Assembly: GCF_000220395.1 (NCBI RefSeq)
Contig: NW_004087513.1
Location: 1 to 22,075 of the forward strand
Direction of reading: 5' to 3'
Length of the DNA: 22,075 nucleotides
DNA from: Ichthyophthirius multifiliis
Taxonomy: Eukaryota; Ciliophora; Oligohymenophorea; Hymenostomatida
Shown here: in pieces, positions 19,768-22,075 of the stretch
Layout of the letters: every line of letters begins with the position of its first letter
Numbering within the stretch: the stretch's first letter is position 1
Program-made: the position numbers and the translations under genes
The notes under the pieces: generated by a model
Told to the model about the DNA's origin: nothing
What the model saw: only the letters and a program-made list of their open reading frames with translations
Database searches by the model: none

Positions 19768-21179
19768 ATGAGATATAATACATATTAAAGAAGCAATAGT
19801 CCTACAAACAGAACTCATTTATTGAACATTTCTTCTAAATTTACAGGCACAGGAGGAAGTAATAATTTATATAAAAAAAATAAAGCTATATATATTTTAA
19901 TATATTATAATATTAATATTAGATTCTTCATCATTAGCTCCTAAAAAGTAATAATTGATTCCCAAAGTTAAGAAAACAGGGATTTTTGAAGCTTAAGCAA
20001 TTGTTTAATAAGAAGTTAATTTATTTACAAAATATTATGATAGAGGCGATTTACCAATTGCAGTTAGTTTTCTTGGTGCGAATCGTAAAGTAAATAAAAT
20101 AAATATGAAATAAATTAATAATAAAAAAAATAAAAGTTAACATGGAAAATGGAACCTGAAAGTCTTGATTATCATTTGTATTTACCAATTTTTTTCGAAG
20201 GACTTCGTGAAACAAAAGAACCTTATAAAGTTTTTATTTTTTTAATATTAATATATTTATATTTATGTAAATATAAATATATATAAATATATATATAAAT
20301 TTATATATATATATATAATAAATAATAAATAATAAATATATATAATATACATATATATATATATATATAAAAAAAAATAACTTATTTTATTTTATCTTGA
20401 ATATTTGTATACTTTTTATTTTTAATTTATTTTTTATATTTAAAATTTTATTTCTATAAAAATTAATTATTATAGTTTTTAGCTGATTAAGGATGTGAAG
20501 AATTATTGGCGAGAGGCGGTTCTAAAATATTTGCAGTTTTACCTCAATTAATTATTCCAATAAAAAGTATTTTTTTTTTAATAAAAATGTGTTTTTTAAT
20601 GTTTCTTATTATTAAAAAATATTAATTAAAAACTTATAAATATTTTAACATAATCTTTCTTTAAAAAATCAAATTAATTTTTCATTTATAAATTTTAATT
20701 TTTAATTATTAATTTTAGAGGCTTTAGCAACTAAAAATCATACTATTATGTGTAATACTTTAAAAAAAATACAAAAACTTGTAGTTTCTAGTGATATGAT
20801 TGGAGAAGCTTTAGTTCCTTATTACAGTTAATTTAAAATATTTAATATTTATATATAATATATATATATTATTTATATATATATATATTTATTTTTATAC
20901 ATTTCTATTTTTTTTTTTTTAATCTTATATAGGACAAATTTTACCTGTTATGAATTTGTTCAAAGGAAAAAGATGTAATTTTTTATTTATTTTACTTTTT
21001 GTTACTTATTTTTATATAAAGTAAATATAGGAGATAAAATTGATTATTCATAAAGAAAAAATGAAAATTTATCTGATTTAATCTAAGAAACTTTAGAAAT
21101 TTTAGAAAAATATGGTGGTGAAGATGCTTATATTAACATAAAATATATGATACCAACATATGAAAGCTGTATGTTTTGA
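19768..21179 (+). CDS. PACRG: PACRG, axonemal inner-junction protein
   Basis: Parkin co-regulated gene protein, a helical-repeat protein that forms the inner junction between A and B tubules of axonemal doublets together with FAP20. Seven exons (19768-19858, 19923-20089, 20137-20229, 20476-20566, 20719-20826, 20933-20974, 21022-21179) give 249 residues. The match to animal PACRG runs through [82 protein letters not shown] and IDYSQRKNEN, ending [16 protein letters not shown] codes for conserved Gln at 20488, 21051 and 21084. The first 40 residues are variable, as in other PACRGs. The stop at 21177 follows ESCMF, close to the animal end ESCLLN. Ciliates often carry several PACRG paralogues, so which one this is cannot be said. 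Expression is likely tied to ciliary growth. Confidence 0.96.
19859..19922 (+). other. Intron in PACRG gene
   Basis: 64-nt GT..AG intron, GTAATAATTT to ATTAATATTAG. It splits a codon after its first base and joins the N-terminal tail (SKFTGTGG) to [10 protein letters not shown]. Confidence 0.8.
20090..20136 (+). other. Intron in PACRG gene
   Basis: 47-nt GT..AG intron, GTAAATAAAA to AATAAAAG. It joins FLGANRK to [13 protein letters not shown], matching human GNKIAWKVEIEKLDYHHY. Confidence 0.9.
20230..20475 (+). other. Intron in PACRG gene
   Basis: 246-nt intron, GTTTTTATTT to AATTATTATAG, the longest in the window, with several TA blocks (for example about 20350-20369). It joins KEPYK to FLADQGCEE, matching human FPYEFFARQG. 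Confidence 0.9.
20567..20718 (+). other. Intron in PACRG gene
   Basis: 152-nt GT..AG intron, GTATTTTTTT to TTAATTTTAG, splitting a Lys codon within LIIPIKKALATKN. Confidence 0.88.
20827..20932 (+). other. Intron in PACRG gene
   Basis: 106-nt GT..AG intron, GTTAATTTAA to CTTATATAG, splitting the Arg codon in VPYYRQILPVMN. Confidence 0.9.
20975..21021 (+). other. Intron in PACRG gene
   Basis: 47-nt GT..AG intron, GTAATTTTTT to TTATATAAAG. It joins LFKGKR to [11 protein letters not shown]. The AG nine bases further on would create a TGA at the junction, so the upstream acceptor is required. Confidence 0.85.
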
Positions 21180-22075
21180 AAATTATTATTATAATATATA
21201 ATTATATTATATCTATTGTAATATAATTATATAAAAATATTTTTTTCTTTTTTATTTTTTCGTAAATATAATATAATTTTTTTTTATTGAAAAAATAAAT
21301 AAATTATATTATAATTTATGAAAATTATATTTTATTTAATTTTTTTTCTAAAATATATATAATATTTTCTTTATTCATAAATATTATTAGTTATTTTTTA
21401 CTAAGATAAATAATATATAACTTTTTATTATATAATTTTTTATACTTCAGGTCATTTATCATCAATAATGATTTATTACTGTACATAATAAAATGATATA
21501 AAATTTAAAATTATTAAAAAATATAAAATATATTACAAAAAAAAACATTATATAGAGTTCATCATTAAAATGTAGTAAATAAAAAAAATTTACGATATTA
21601 TAGTCCATTTAATATATAAAGGAAAATTAAAATAAAAAAATAAAAAATATATCCTACAAAATATGAGCATCATTAAAATTCTAATCCTTAAATATAAGTA
21701 AATAATATATTACAAAAACTTTAATTCATATATTTAGAGGGCAAAAATTAGATTATATTAAAAATATGTAATTAATAAAAAATTATATATATACAAAAAA
21801 TTATATAAATATTTTTGAATCCTAAAGTTATAATGATATAAATGATATAAGAAAATAATATGTGATTATACTTATTGAAAAAATAAAAAAATTAAAATGA
21901 TAAAAAAAGATAAAAATAATATAATAAAAATTAAATAAAAGAGAAAATATATAAAATATAAAAAATAACATTTTAAAGATAAATATATAGAAACATAATA
22001 TATATATATATATATATATTTATTATTTTATATAATATATCATTTATATATATATATTATTTTTTATTTTATTTA
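21180..22075. other. A+T-rich spacer after PACRG gene
   Basis: About 900 nt of almost pure A/T to the window edge. It contains a TA microsatellite at about 22000-22018 and a short repeated segment, CATCATTAAAAT, at 21560 and 21667. A splice-acceptor-like TATACTTCAG at 21442-21451 could serve an alternative last PACRG exon. Otherwise I see no gene. Confidence 0.6.
22000..22018. repeat. TA dinucleotide microsatellite
   Basis: Short TA run of about 19 bases in the terminal spacer, with further TA-rich sequence to the window end. Confidence 0.8.

Noticed and set aside
21560-21678. CATCATTAAAAT occurring twice, considered as an element boundary
   Set aside because: Twelve bases of mostly A/T repeat by chance easily in this composition, and nothing element-like lies between the copies.
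1-22075. Organellar origin, considered because of the extreme A+T content
   Set aside because: Spliceosomal-type GT..AG introns, nuclear gene families (PACRG, MAEA, DSP, kinases) and TAA/TAG as Gln all indicate a ciliate nuclear genome.

Overview
This is a very A+T-rich nuclear window (only a small minority of bases are G or C) from a ciliate of the Oligohymenophorea type. TAA and TAG are read as glutamine and TGA is the only stop. The clearest proof is the PACRG gene, where TAA codons at 20488, 21051 and 21084 fall on glutamines that are conserved in the animal protein. Genes are split by short GT..AG introns (25 to about 250 nt) that are even richer in A+T. The extreme composition and the code fit Ichthyophthirius multifiliis or a close relative. 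The species is an inference. I see no telomere repeat, tRNA, rRNA, CRISPR array or mobile element.

Layout, left to right: (1) a casein kinase 1-like protein kinase on the minus strand (about 1341-3433, 3' end uncertain); (2) a MAEA/Gid9-type subunit of the CTLH/GID ubiquitin ligase on the plus strand (5017-6617); (3) an unrecognised, probably mitochondrial single-pass membrane protein, plus (6912-8066); (4) an unrecognised plus-strand gene with a possible RAWUL-like ubiquitin-fold segment (8918-10328); (5) an Asn/Gln-rich low-complexity protein, plus (10357-11253); (6) a long coiled-coil protein, minus (11711-13698); (7) a dual-specificity protein phosphatase, minus (14163-14927); (8) a Ser/Thr kinase with a possible PH-like N-terminal region, minus (16816-19263); (9) a PACRG axonemal protein, plus (19768-21179). 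The gaps between genes are A+T-rich spacers with TA microsatellites and poly-A/T tracts, and I see no genes in them.

The genes are independent, intron-bearing eukaryotic units, not an operon. Together they cover protein turnover (CTLH ligase), signalling (two kinases, one phosphatase) and cilia (PACRG). No shared pathway is evident and I found no convincing new multi-gene system.

The most notable sequence-level pattern is a set of six one-base reading-frame discrepancies. All lie at A/T homopolymers of 6 to 9 bases, in four otherwise well-preserved genes. They are most simply read as homopolymer-length errors in the assembly. Programmed frameshifting or real variation between macronuclear copies are less likely alternatives.
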